Shown here: piece after piece, positions 34,908 through 43,680 of the stretch
Layout: each line of letters begins with the position of its first letter
Numbering within the stretch: position 1 is the first letter of the stretch
Source of the DNA: Sinorhizobium psoraleae
GTDB taxonomy: Bacteria > Pseudomonadota > Alphaproteobacteria > Rhizobiales > Rhizobiaceae
Direction: 5' to 3'
NCBI RefSeq assembly: GCF_013283645.1
Contig: NZ_JABEKV010000003.1
Coordinates: forward strand, 62,001 to 126,000
Length of the DNA stretch: 64,000 nt
Program-made: the position numbers and the translations under genes
The notes under the pieces: generated by a model
The model's database searches: none
What the model was told of the DNA's origin: nothing
The model's input: the letters and a program-made list of their open reading frames with translations, nothing else

Positions 34908-35732
34908 TCAGCAGCAGCTCCGATAGCGTTCAACGCAGGTGGCGATGACCTCCTCGGCCGGCCGCTTCCACCAGTTCTCGGCCGAGAAGATCTCGACCTC
35001 CTGCGCCCCATGAAAGCCGGCTGCCTCGATCCGGCGCCGGATCCCCTTCAAATCGATAACGCCGTCGCCCATCATGCCGCGATCCGTCAGCATGTCCCTG
35101 GTCGGGATCAGCCAGTCGCAGATGTGATGTGCGAGGATCGCCTTCATTTGGCCCGCCCGCGCGATCTGGTTGGCGAGATCGGGGTCCCACCAGACGTGGT
35201 AGACGTCGATCGCAACGCCGACGCCGGCGCCGAGCGCCTCGCACATGTCGAGCGCCTGACCGAGCGTGTTCACGCAGGCCCGTTCGGCGGCGTACATCGG
35301 ATGCAGGGGCTCGATCGCAAGCGGCACGCCGGCGGCGCGCGCATGCCGGAGCACTGTGGCGATGCCGTCCTCGACCATCCGGCGGGCACCGTCGATGTTC
35401 TTCGAGCCTCCGGGCAGACCGCCGACGACCAGCACCAGGCAATCGGCGCCAAGCGCGGCCGCCTCGTCGATCGCGCGTCTGTTGTCGTCGATGGCCTTCT
35501 CGCGGCCCGCCGCGTCCGCTGCCGGGAAGAAGCCGCCGCGGCAGAGGCCGGTGAGCTTCAGCCCGTTGGATTTGACGATGCGGACCGCCTCATCGAGCCC
35601 GACCGCCGCCACCTGATCTCGCCAGGGAGCGATCGCCGTGATCCCGTGCTTCAGGCAGATGTCTACGGCTTCGGCAAAACCGCACTGTTCGCGGATCGTC
35701 GCCAGATTGATGGAAAGGCCCTCGACCTGCAT
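34908..35732 (-). CDS. Sugar phosphate isomerase/epimerase (AP endonuclease 2-like TIM barrel)
   Basis: The 274-residue protein has metal-site blocks LAIEPLHPM (Glu), VAIDVYHVWWDPDL (Asp, His), AHHICDWL (His) and EVEIFS (Glu), as in xylose-isomerase-like TIM barrels such as IolE/IolI. It starts at ATG 35732 behind GGAGGAGAA. It is the fourth gene of the minus-strand operon that starts at 39518. Members act on keto-sugars or inosose-like compounds; the precise reaction is unknown. Confidence 0.85.
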   Translation of the reverse strand: MQVEGLSINLATIREQCGFAEAVDICLKHGITAIAPWRDQVAAVGLDEAVRIVKSNGLKLTGLCRGGFFPAADAAGREKAIDDNRRAIDEAAALGADCLVLVVGGLPGGSKNIDGARRMVEDGIATVLRHARAAGVPLAIEPLHPMYAAERACVNTLGQALDMCEALGAGVGVAIDVYHVWWDPDLANQIARAGQMKAILAHHICDWLIPTRDMLTDRGMMGDGVIDLKGIRRRIEAAGFHGAQEVEIFSAENWWKRPAEEVIATCVERYRSCC

Positions 35733-35776
35733 GATGTTCTCCTCCCAGATTTCGTTTCGCACATCGGCGACATGCA

Positions 35777-37195
35777 CTAGCTCGCCGTCATCGACGCCCA
35801 GTCCGGCTCGACGGACGTGCCAAGGCCGATCGCACTCAAGGCCGTTCCAAAAGCGAGTTCGCCGCCCTTGATGGCGAGCCGCGCCCGCCCGGATGCCCCT
35901 TCGTAAAGATCGCCATGGGCGGCCAAATAGGACGCCTGCTCGCTCGCCGGCGCTTGCGCCATACCGTCGACGTAATGGTGGCCGTTGCGCTCCACATGGC
36001 CGGCGCCGACGAGCGCCGCCAGAACGAGATCCTGCTGGAGTGCCAAGCCTGATTGCGTCGTCAGATCCTCGGCGGACATGAAATACCGGGAAGTGTCTGC
36101 CTCGCGGTTCCATTTCTCGACGCGCGCGCGGTTGATCAGAGCCCGATAGAAGCCCTTGCAGGATTTCGAGGAGATGCCGGCATAACCAAGGTCGCGGGCG
36201 CGCGGAAACGCGCCGATGTCGCCGTCGGACTCGTCGATTTCGAGCGGCATGCGTTGCGCGAGCCCCGCGACCGACTTCGAGAGCGCCTCGGCGCGCGCGA
36301 TCGGCTGCTCGAAGAAGAGAAGGGATCGGCGCAGCCTGGAAAGGCGCGGCTCCTTCTGGAGGCGATCGAGGAGGTCGGCCGCCGCGTCGGCGCTTTCGAA
36401 CTGTTCGTTGCCGTCGAGCGTCGCGCGATAGCCGTCAACCATGCGATCGAGCACCGCGGCGATGGCTATCAGGCGCTCAAGGTCTTCGGTAGGGCGTCCG
36501 GAAACCTTGATCTTGAAATAGCGGTGGCCGTAGGCGGCAATCACCTGTTCGAGCGTCTGCGGTAAGCCGTCATTGAGCCGCTGCTCCGGCGCGAGATCGG
36601 CGGCCGTCAGCGCATCGGCGAGCCCGATCGTATGGCGCACGGCAAGCTGTGGCGAAGGCTCCAGCCGTGAGAAAAAGCCTGTGAGATCGAAGCCCGCAAG
36701 ATCCGGTGCCGTGGCATTGGTGATGCCGAGCAGATCGTGCCGGACGGCGTCGACCGCACTTGCGCCCTTCATCCGGCACGCGGCATCGATGATAGCACGA
36801 TCGACGAGCGCCAGGCCGTATGACCCCACCAGCGGCGGTAGCCCCTCGCCCGCAGCCGCCCGATGATGATCGGCCTCGACGGCGGCATGCAGCCCGAAGG
36901 GCGTCTCTGACCCCGCTGACTGCAGCCCTTCGATCGCCAGATGCAGCGACGCGCGAAGCTGCGCAACGTTGTCATTCGGCGAAAGGGTCGGATTCTTGTC
37001 GAACCATTTCGGCATCATCATCTCGGCCGACCAGCCGGCGGCCCCATGGCCGCTGTCATCCACGATCCTCACCCGAACGAAGGCCTGCGGCGCGCTCTCG
37101 ACGCGCGCCGCCCCGAATCGGAAGGGGAAGCGGAAACCAACCTGCCGTTCAAAAATATCCGCCTCGACGAGCCTGATGACGGGGGTTTCAGCCAT
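35777..37195 (-). CDS. Enolase-superfamily enzyme, muconate-lactonizing subgroup-like
   Basis: The 472-residue protein has a KxK motif in YFKIKVSG, metal ligands in ATLDGNEQF, LLFFEQPIARAEAL and LEIDESDGDIGAF, and the opposing lysine in ISSKSCKGF. The paired Lys residues place it near the MLE subgroup (epimerases, OSBS, cycloisomerases), not the mandelate-racemase sugar-acid dehydratases. It is about 100 residues longer than usual. Seven bases separate it from the DUF993 gene. Reaction unknown: an epimerisation or elimination on an unusual sugar acid is plausible. Confidence 0.8.
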   Translation of the reverse strand: MAETPVIRLVEADIFERQVGFRFPFRFGAARVESAPQAFVRVRIVDDSGHGAAGWSAEMMMPKWFDKNPTLSPNDNVAQLRASLHLAIEGLQSAGSETPFGLHAAVEADHHRAAAGEGLPPLVGSYGLALVDRAIIDAACRMKGASAVDAVRHDLLGITNATAPDLAGFDLTGFFSRLEPSPQLAVRHTIGLADALTAADLAPEQRLNDGLPQTLEQVIAAYGHRYFKIKVSGRPTEDLERLIAIAAVLDRMVDGYRATLDGNEQFESADAAADLLDRLQKEPRLSRLRRSLLFFEQPIARAEALSKSVAGLAQRMPLEIDESDGDIGAFPRARDLGYAGISSKSCKGFYRALINRARVEKWNREADTSRYFMSAEDLTTQSGLALQQDLVLAALVGAGHVERNGHHYVDGMAQAPASEQASYLAAHGDLYEGASGRARLAIKGGELAFGTALSAIGLGTSVEPDWASMTAS

Positions 37196-37202
37196 GGCCG
37201 CC

Positions 37203-38366
37203 TCAATCGATGCCGTGGAGAGCGAGGACCCGGCGCATCCGCGCCGTCGCCAGCTCCGGATCGGCAAGAGTGCCGGCCCTGTCCGCCAGACGGAAGAGTT
37301 CGGCGAAATGGGCAAGCGAGCGGGCGCTCTGTTGCCCACCGATCATTACGAAATGATCCTGCAGGCCATTCAGATAGGCGAGGAAGACGACGCCGGTCTT
37401 GTAGAAGCGCGTCGGCGCCTTGAAGATATGGCGCGACAGCGGCACGGTTGGCTCCAGCAATTCGAAGAATTCGCCATTCCGCCCTTCGCCGAGCGCCTGA
37501 AGCGCGGCAGAAGCTACCGGCGCGATCGCATCGAAGATGCCGAGCAGCGCGTCCGAGTGCCCTTCCTCGTCGCCGGCGATCAGCTCGGCGTAGTTGAAGT
37601 CGTCGCCTGTATACATGCGCACGCCCGTCGGCAGCCGGCGCCGCATCGCGATTTCTTTTTCCTTCGACAGCAGCGATATCTTGATGCCGTCGACCTTGGA
37701 GGCGTGCGCTTCGATGATCTCAAGGCATGTTTTCATCGCGGCCAGATGGTCGGCATCGCCCCAATAACCTTCGAGCGCCGGGTCGAACATTTCGCCCAGC
37801 CAATGGATGATCACCGGCTGCTTCACCTGCGAAAGGATGCGGTCGTAGACGCGGATATAGTCTTCTGGTCCTTTCGCCCCTGCCGCGAGCGCCCGGCTCG
37901 CCATCAGGATGATCCGCCCACCTTCCGCTTCGATCGTCTCGATCTGGCTCTCATAGGCTCTGAGAATATCGTCGATCGAGACACCCGGGCCAGGCGCCAG
38001 ATGGTCGGTGCCGGCGCCGCAGGCGATCAGCGCGCCGGAGCGCCCGCGCGCTTCGGCAAGCGCACGGCGGATGAGTTCGCGTGCTTCGGGCCAGCCGAGG
38101 CCCATGCCGCGCTGGGCCGTATCCATTGCTTCGGCGACACCGAGCCCGAGATCCCAAAGGCGGTGGCGGAAGGCGAGCGTCCGCTCCCAATCGATCGCCG
38201 GCGTCAGCCATGGATCATTGTCGGCAAGCGGGTCGGCGACGACATGCGCCGCGGCAAAGGCAACTCTCGGGAAATCGGCCGGCGCACGCTTTTGCAAAGG
38301 AACCGGCCGGCCGACCAACTCATAACGCGCAAGCCTGCCTTCAAGGGGAAGATCGATGGTGGTCAT
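37203..38366 (-). CDS. DUF993 family protein
   Basis: The 387-residue protein has the DUF993 pattern: LARYELVGRPVPLQKRAPAD near the start, GAGTDHLAPGPGVSIDDILRAYESQ, VIIHWLGEMFDPALEGYWG, and HFVMIGGQQSARSLAHF near the end. The family is a predicted TIM barrel distantly related to dihydrodipicolinate synthase and is usually found in sugar-degradation loci with MocA-type oxidoreductases. No reaction is established to my knowledge. It begins 3 bases after the oxidoreductase stop. Confidence 0.82.
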   Translation of the reverse strand: MTTIDLPLEGRLARYELVGRPVPLQKRAPADFPRVAFAAAHVVADPLADNDPWLTPAIDWERTLAFRHRLWDLGLGVAEAMDTAQRGMGLGWPEARELIRRALAEARGRSGALIACGAGTDHLAPGPGVSIDDILRAYESQIETIEAEGGRIILMASRALAAGAKGPEDYIRVYDRILSQVKQPVIIHWLGEMFDPALEGYWGDADHLAAMKTCLEIIEAHASKVDGIKISLLSKEKEIAMRRRLPTGVRMYTGDDFNYAELIAGDEEGHSDALLGIFDAIAPVASAALQALGEGRNGEFFELLEPTVPLSRHIFKAPTRFYKTGVVFLAYLNGLQDHFVMIGGQQSARSLAHFAELFRLADRAGTLADPELATARMRRVLALHGID

Positions 38367-38369
38367 CGC

Positions 38370-39518
38370 TCAAAACTCCAGTGCCGGTACATCGAGCCAG
38401 CGGCGCTCGGCCCAGGATTTCAGCCCCAGTTCTGCAAGCTGCACGCCCTTGGCGCCGGCCTCCAGTCCGTAGGGCCAGGGACCGTCCTCGGCGACGTGGC
38501 GAAGGAACATTTCCCATTGCGCCTTGAAGCCATTATCGAACACCTGCGTGTCCGGCACCTCGTCCCAGGTCTTGTAGAAATCGATGGTCTGCGGCTGATC
38601 CGGGTTCCAGACCGGCTTCGGCGTGTTGACCCGGTGCTGTGTCCAGCATTTCGTCAGTCCGGCGACGGCCGAGCCGTGCGTGCCGTCTACCTGGAAGGTC
38701 ACGAGATCGTCGCGGCGTACCCGCACGGTCCAGGAGGAATTGATCTGCGCGATGATGCCGCCGTCGAGCTCGAAGGTCGCATAGGCCGCGTCGTCCGTAT
38801 CGCAGTCATAGGTTTGGCCCTGCTCGTCGACACGGCTTGGAATATGGGTGGCGCCGAGGCAGGAGACAGCGCGGACCTCGCCAAAGAGGTTGTCCAGCAC
38901 GTAACGCCAGTGGCAGAGCATATCGAGAATGATGCCGCCGCCGTCGCCCTTGCGGTAATTCCACGAGGGGCGCTGGGCAGGCACGCCCCAATCGCCTTCA
39001 AAGACCCAGTAACCGAATTCGCCGCGCACCGAGAGGATCTTTCCGAAGAAGCCCGAGTCCCTGAGCAGCGCCAGCTTGCGCAGCCCGGGCAGGAACAGCT
39101 TATCCTGCACGACGCCGTGCTTGAGGCCGGAGGCGCGCGCCTTGCGGGCAAGCTTGACGGCTATGCTGAGATCATCGGAAATCGGCTTCTCACAATAGAC
39201 ATGCTTGCCGGCATCGATCGCCCTGCCGATGAGCTCGGCGCGCATCAGCGTCGTGCCGGCGTCGAAGAAGATCTGGTCTTTCGGATCGGCAAGTGCCGCA
39301 TCGAGGTCGGTCGACCAGCGAGCGATGTTATGGCGCTTGGCCAGTTGCTCGATCTTGTCGCGGTTGCGGCCGACGATGATCGGATCGATCTCCAGTCGTT
39401 CGCCGGACTTGAGCGTGACCCCGTCCTGATCTCGAATGGCCAGTATCGAGCGCACCAGATGCTGGTTGTAGCCCATCCGGCCGGTGACGCCGTGTAAAAT
39501 AATCCCCAAACGTGGCAT
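38370..39518 (-). CDS. Gfo/Idh/MocA-family oxidoreductase (first gene of catabolic operon)
   Basis: The 382-residue protein starts MPRLGIILHGVTGRMGYNQH and has HVYCEKPISDDLS, the SGL..HGVVQDKLFLPGLRKL block and GGGIILDMLCHWRYVLDNL with the catalytic-type D-x(3)-H. NAD(P) dependence is expected. ATG 39518 follows GGGAGGAG. The operon continues through DUF993, the enolase-like enzyme and the isomerase. A TetR-type palindrome lies 52 bases upstream. Confidence 0.87.
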   Translation of the reverse strand: MPRLGIILHGVTGRMGYNQHLVRSILAIRDQDGVTLKSGERLEIDPIIVGRNRDKIEQLAKRHNIARWSTDLDAALADPKDQIFFDAGTTLMRAELIGRAIDAGKHVYCEKPISDDLSIAVKLARKARASGLKHGVVQDKLFLPGLRKLALLRDSGFFGKILSVRGEFGYWVFEGDWGVPAQRPSWNYRKGDGGGIILDMLCHWRYVLDNLFGEVRAVSCLGATHIPSRVDEQGQTYDCDTDDAAYATFELDGGIIAQINSSWTVRVRRDDLVTFQVDGTHGSAVAGLTKCWTQHRVNTPKPVWNPDQPQTIDFYKTWDEVPDTQVFDNGFKAQWEMFLRHVAEDGPWPYGLEAGAKGVQLAELGLKSWAERRWLDVPALEF

Positions 39519-39569
39519 GCGGTCTCCTCCCTGCCAGGCCTCGTGGGAGCGGACCAGCCCTCCCAAGCC

Positions 39570-39587
39570 AGTAACTAATCAGTTACT
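39570..39587. promoter_or_regulatory. TetR operator upstream of the catabolic operon
   Basis: AGTAACTAATCAGTTACT is an 18-bp palindrome with perfect 7-bp arms. It lies between the TetR stop and the start of the oxidoreductase gene at 39518. It matches the site at 40440-40457 (GTAACYAATYAGTTAY core), on the other side of the TetR gene. Confidence 0.65.
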
Positions 39588-39640
39588 TTGTGGCAGAGAT
39601 AAAGCACGCCTGTCAACAAAAAAAACGACATGTTAGAGAT

Positions 39641-40318
39641 TCAGCGTCGGATTGAAGCCAAAGTCACGTGAACGATGTGGCGCTCCCAGCCCTCGAGACT
39701 GGCCCGTTCCGCGAGATCGCGGCCGAAGATCGTCGACAGCGTGTACTGGTTCGAGAGGTAGAAATAACCGAGCGCGGCCATCGTCAGATAGAGGTGCAAC
39801 GGGTCGACATCCTCCCGGAAAATGCCCTTTGCCCTGCCCCGGTCGAGCAGCTCGGAGAGCTTCCCCATGAGTTGCGAATGCAGCTCCTTGAGCCGCGTCG
39901 ATTGACGCAGCCAGCGGGCGCGATGAAGGTTCTCAGTACCGAGCAGACTGAGGAACTCCGGATGCTCAAGGAAGTACCTCCATGTGAACATCGCCAGCTC
40001 GGCGATGCCCTCCTCCGGCTCCAAGTCGCTGAGATTGATGGATTTTTCAGCCGTCCTAATACCGATATAAGCCTCTTCCAGGACCGCGAGGTAGAGCTGC
40101 TCCTTGTCGCCAAAATAATGATAGAGCATGCGCTTGTTGATACCGGCTCGCTCGGCTATGGCATCGACTCGCGCCCCGCCCATGCCGTTTTCCGCGAATT
40201 CCTTGGTGGCGGCCGCAAGGATAGATGCGCGCGTCCGCTCGGGATCGCGCTGCGCGGAGCGCTCAGCGCGCTCGCCGTTTGCGTTTCTGCCTCTCGCGCC
40301 CGCTTGCGCCTTCTCCAT
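39641..40318 (-). CDS. TetR-family regulator
   Basis: The 225-residue protein has an N-terminal HTH (RASILAAATKEFAENGMGGA, then AERAGINKRMLYHYFGDKEQ) and a helical effector domain of the YsiA/FadR-like C-terminal type (AMFTWRYFLEHPEFLSLLG). A basic, low-complexity N-terminal 25 residues precede the HTH. It lies between two divergent catabolic/transport operons, each with a matching palindrome at its promoter. It is therefore the probable local repressor. Ligand unknown. Confidence 0.87.
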   Translation of the reverse strand: MEKAQAGARGRNANGERAERSAQRDPERTRASILAAATKEFAENGMGGARVDAIAERAGINKRMLYHYFGDKEQLYLAVLEEAYIGIRTAEKSINLSDLEPEEGIAELAMFTWRYFLEHPEFLSLLGTENLHRARWLRQSTRLKELHSQLMGKLSELLDRGRAKGIFREDVDPLHLYLTMAALGYFYLSNQYTLSTIFGRDLAERASLEGWERHIVHVTLASIRR

Positions 40319-40411
40319 TCCATCACCTCCAGCACCTCTTGCCTTCGGCGGCAGTCGATGCGACGTCGTAAAGATAATTTACAAGATAATGACAGCATTT
40401 CACACAACTGC

Positions 40412-40440
40412 TTGACACGATTTTTTCTTGCCCCTAGTTT
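40412..40440 (+). promoter_or_regulatory. Sigma-70-type promoter of the transport operon
   Basis: TTGACA (40412-40417), 17 bases, TAGTTT (40435-40440). The operator at 40440-40457 begins at the last -10 base, a placement that would block transcription start. The binding-protein ATG is 91 bases downstream. Confidence 0.55.
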
Positions 40441-40457
40441 GTAACCAATTAGTTATT
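40440..40457. promoter_or_regulatory. TetR operator of the transport operon
   Basis: The core GTAACCAATTAGTTAT (40441-40456) matches the palindrome at 39570-39587 in 13 of 16 core positions. It directly follows a TTGACA-17-TAGTTT promoter. Confidence 0.6.
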
Positions 40458-40530
40458 TATTGCAAGAGGTCTGGACAAGACGACTGTGAGACGGAGCGTT
40501 GTGGAGGCGCTCCCGAGGGAGGAGGAACAA

Positions 40531-41817
40531 ATGACGCATCGCATCAGCAGACGCAGTGTGCTTGCAGGAGGAGCGGCACTTCTTTCATATTCCGCGCTGG
40601 CACCCCGCGCGTTCTCGCAGGAGGCGCGGCTGCGCCTCCTCTGGTGGGGATCGCAGACCCGCGCCGACCGCACCAACAAGGTCAGCGAGCTTTTCAAGGC
40701 AGCCAATCCGGGGGTCTCGATCAACGGCGAATTCCTCGGCTGGAGCGACTACTGGCCGCGCCTGGCGACGCAAGTGGCGGGGGGCAACGCGCCCGACGTC
40801 ATCCAGATGGATTACCGATACATCGTCGAATATGCCCGGCGCGGCGCGCTTGCACCGCTCGACAGCTATCTCGGCTCGGTGCTGAAGGTCGAGGATTTCG
40901 ACCAGGTGCAGATCAAGGGGGGCAGTGTCGACGGCAAGCTCTACGGTATCAGCCTCGGCGCCAATTCGACGGCGATGATGGTCAACACGGTCGCCTTCGA
41001 GGAAGCCGGCGTCGACTTGCCGACGCCGTCGACCACCTGGGACGACCTCGCCCGCATGGGTATCGAGATCACCAAGGCCGGCAAGCGCAAGGGCTATCAC
41101 GGCCTCTCCGACGGCAGCGGCGTCGAGCCGCTCCTCGAGAACTGGCTTCGCCAGCGCGGCAAGGCTCTCTTCACCGCGGATGGCAAGATCGCCTATGACG
41201 CGAACGACGGGGCCGAATGGTTTGCCATGTGGCAGAAGATGCGCGAGGACAAGGCGTGCGTGCCGGCGGATATTCAGGCACTCGACCAGTTCAATATCGA
41301 GACGAGTCCCTTGTCGCTCGGAAAGGCGGCGACCTCCTACGCCCATTCCAACCAGCTCGTCGGCTATCAGGCGATCAACAAAGACAAGATCGTGCTGAGG
41401 AGCCATGCGCTGATCAGCAAGGATGCCAAGGGCGGCCATTACCGCAAGCCATCGATGTTCTTCTCGGTATCGGCCAAGAGCAGCGATCCGGAACTCGGCG
41501 CCAAATATGTAAACTTCTTCGTCAAGGATCCGGAAGCCGCCAAGATCCTCGGCGTCGAACGCGGCGTGCCGGAATCGGCCTCCGTGCGCGAGGCGCTCGC
41601 GCCGTCGCTCGATGATCTCGGGCGCGCAGCACTCGACTATGTCTCGGGGCTCGGCGCGCTCGCCGGCGATCTGCCACCACCGCCGCCGTCGGGTGCCGGC
41701 GAGGCGGAGCTGGCTCTGCGCAGCGTCGCCGAGCAGGTGGCCTTCGGCCAACTGGACGCGAAGCAGGGCGGCGAGACGCTGGTGAACGAGGTCACACAGA
41801 TCCTGTCGCGAGGTTGA
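40531..41817 (+). CDS. Sugar ABC importer binding protein (CUT1), Tat-like signal
   Basis: The 428-residue protein has a twin-arginine-like leader (MTHRISRRSVLAGGAALLSY; RRSVLAGG) and a family 1 solute-binding fold: LRLLWWGSQTRADRTNKVSE, GNAPDVIQMDYRYI. A proline run (LPPPPPSG) lies near the C-terminus. It starts the transport operon under a TetR-type operator. It has the same length as, and is clearly paralogous to, the orphan binding protein at 54333-55619. ATG 40531 follows GAGGGAGGAGG. Confidence 0.9.
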   Translation: MTHRISRRSVLAGGAALLSYSALAPRAFSQEARLRLLWWGSQTRADRTNKVSELFKAANPGVSINGEFLGWSDYWPRLATQVAGGNAPDVIQMDYRYIVEYARRGALAPLDSYLGSVLKVEDFDQVQIKGGSVDGKLYGISLGANSTAMMVNTVAFEEAGVDLPTPSTTWDDLARMGIEITKAGKRKGYHGLSDGSGVEPLLENWLRQRGKALFTADGKIAYDANDGAEWFAMWQKMREDKACVPADIQALDQFNIETSPLSLGKAATSYAHSNQLVGYQAINKDKIVLRSHALISKDAKGGHYRKPSMFFSVSAKSSDPELGAKYVNFFVKDPEAAKILGVERGVPESASVREALAPSLDDLGRAALDYVSGLGALAGDLPPPPPSGAGEAELALRSVAEQVAFGQLDAKQGGETLVNEVTQILSRG

Positions 41818-41821
41818 GGAG

Positions 41822-42778
41822 ATGGCGGCCGTGCAGGATTCCGCTGTCGCGATCGGTGGGGGCGCTCAGGCGCGCCCCGCCGCACAGGGCCGCTGGGCCA
41901 GCCTTTGGACGAAGCACGGGGCCGGCTACATGTTCCTGTTGCCGTGGCTCATCGGCTTCTTCGGCCTGACGCTCGGGCCTGCCGTTGCCTCGCTCTATCT
42001 CTCCTTCACCAGCTTCGACCTGATCCGCGCGCCGGAATGGGTCGGAACCGCCAATTACGTCCGTATCGCGACGGCCGATCCGAAATTCGCCGCCGCGATG
42101 CAGGTGACTTTCCTCTATGTCGTGCTTTCGGTTCCCTTCAAGCTCGCCTTCGCGCTGCTCGTCGCCATCCTTCTCGATCGCGGCGTCCGCGGACTGACCG
42201 TCTATCGCGCGATCTTCTATTTGCCTTCGCTGCTCGGCGGCAGCGTCGCGATCGCCGTGCTCTGGCGGCAACTCTTTGCCGGCGACGGCCTCATCAACAG
42301 CCTGCTTGCCCAGTTCGGCATCGAGGGCCCGAGCTGGATCTCGCATCCGAATTATTCGATCTGGACGTTGGTCGTCTTGAGCGTCTGGCAATTCGGCTCG
42401 CCAATGATCATCTTCCTTGCCGGTCTTCGCCAGATCCCGACCGATATGTATGAGGCCGCAAGCCTCGACGGCGCGTCGAAGTTCCGGCAGTTCTACAAGA
42501 TCACTCTGCCGCTGCTCACCCCGGTCATCTTCTTCAATGCGGTCGTTCAAACGATCGATGCCTTCAAGGCCTTCACCCCGGCCTTCATTATTTCCGGCGG
42601 CACCGGCGGACCGATCAACTCGACGCTCTTCTATACGCTCTATCTCTACCAGGAAGCCTTCGGCAATTTCCGCATGGGCTATGCCTCGGCCTTGGCCTGG
42701 ATCCTGGTGCTGATCATCGCGCTCTTCACCGCCTTTTCCTTCCTGACCTCTCGCTACTGGGTGCACTACGATGACTGA
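41822..42778 (+). CDS. Sugar ABC importer permease (MalF-like)
   Basis: The 318-residue membrane protein has the EAA loop MYEAASLDGASKFRQFYKIT and a six-helix core starting GYMFLLPWLIGFFGLTLG. Four bases separate it from the binding-protein gene. It should pair with the 42771-43658 product. Its stop overlaps the next start by 8 bases. Confidence 0.93.
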   Translation: MAAVQDSAVAIGGGAQARPAAQGRWASLWTKHGAGYMFLLPWLIGFFGLTLGPAVASLYLSFTSFDLIRAPEWVGTANYVRIATADPKFAAAMQVTFLYVVLSVPFKLAFALLVAILLDRGVRGLTVYRAIFYLPSLLGGSVAIAVLWRQLFAGDGLINSLLAQFGIEGPSWISHPNYSIWTLVVLSVWQFGSPMIIFLAGLRQIPTDMYEAASLDGASKFRQFYKITLPLLTPVIFFNAVVQTIDAFKAFTPAFIISGGTGGPINSTLFYTLYLYQEAFGNFRMGYASALAWILVLIIALFTAFSFLTSRYWVHYDD

Positions 42779-43658
42779 CGCGATCATGAGCTCCGTAACC
42801 GCTCCGTCATCGGCACCGCTCGGCCGCCGCGGCCCACTGGGGTCGGTCCTTGTCCACGCCGGCCTGATCGCCGCGTCGATCGCGATGCTCTATCCGCTCC
42901 TGTGGATGATGTCCGCGTCGGTGCGGCCGGAGGACGAGATCTTCGCCTCGACCTCGCTCTGGCCGTCCTCGATCGATTTCGCTTCCTATCTGCGCGGCTG
43001 GTTCGGCCTCGACATCAGCTTTGGCCGCTTCTTCTGGAATTCACTCGTCGTGTCCGTGCTGACGGTGATCGGCAACGTCGTCGCCTGTTCGCTCGCTGCC
43101 TACGCCTTCGCGCGGCTTCGCTTCGCCGGCCGGAATTTCTGGTTCGCGATCATGCTGGGGACGCTGATGATCCCCTATCACGTGACGCTCATTCCTCAAT
43201 ACGTGCTCTTCCTCAATCTCGGCTGGGTAAACACCTTCCTGCCGCTCGTGGTGCCGAAATTTCTGGCCAGCGACGCCTTCTTCATCTTCCTGATGGTCCA
43301 GTTCTTCCGCGGAATCCCGCGCGAACTCGACGAGGCGGCTATGATGGACGGCTGCGGTCCCTGGCGCATCTACTGGAAGATCATGCTGCCGCTCTCGCTT
43401 CCCGTGCTGGCGACGGCTGCGATCTTCTCCTTCATCTGGACCTGGGACGATTTCTTCGGGCCGCTGATCTACCTGAACGACATGAACACCTACACGATCC
43501 AGCTGGGCCTCCGGACCTTCGTCGACTCGAGCAGCACTTCGGACTGGGGCGGACTCTTTGCCATGTCGACGCTGTCGCTCGTGCCCGTGTTCTTCTTCTT
43601 CCTGTTCTTCCAGCGCCTTCTGATCGAAGGCATCGCAACCACCGGCATGAAACGCTGA
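42771..43658 (+). CDS. Sugar ABC importer permease (MalG-like)
   Basis: The 295-residue membrane protein carries the EAA loop LDEAAMMDGCGPWRIYWKIM and six hydrophobic segments. It is the MalG partner in the TetR-controlled importer. The first 25 residues are a cytoplasmic tail. A 4-codon-later ATG also exists. Confidence 0.93.
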   Translation: MTDAIMSSVTAPSSAPLGRRGPLGSVLVHAGLIAASIAMLYPLLWMMSASVRPEDEIFASTSLWPSSIDFASYLRGWFGLDISFGRFFWNSLVVSVLTVIGNVVACSLAAYAFARLRFAGRNFWFAIMLGTLMIPYHVTLIPQYVLFLNLGWVNTFLPLVVPKFLASDAFFIFLMVQFFRGIPRELDEAAMMDGCGPWRIYWKIMLPLSLPVLATAAIFSFIWTWDDFFGPLIYLNDMNTYTIQLGLRTFVDSSSTSDWGGLFAMSTLSLVPVFFFFLFFQRLLIEGIATTGMKR

Positions 43659-43680
43659 TCGAGGGAGTTGGAGTTTACCC

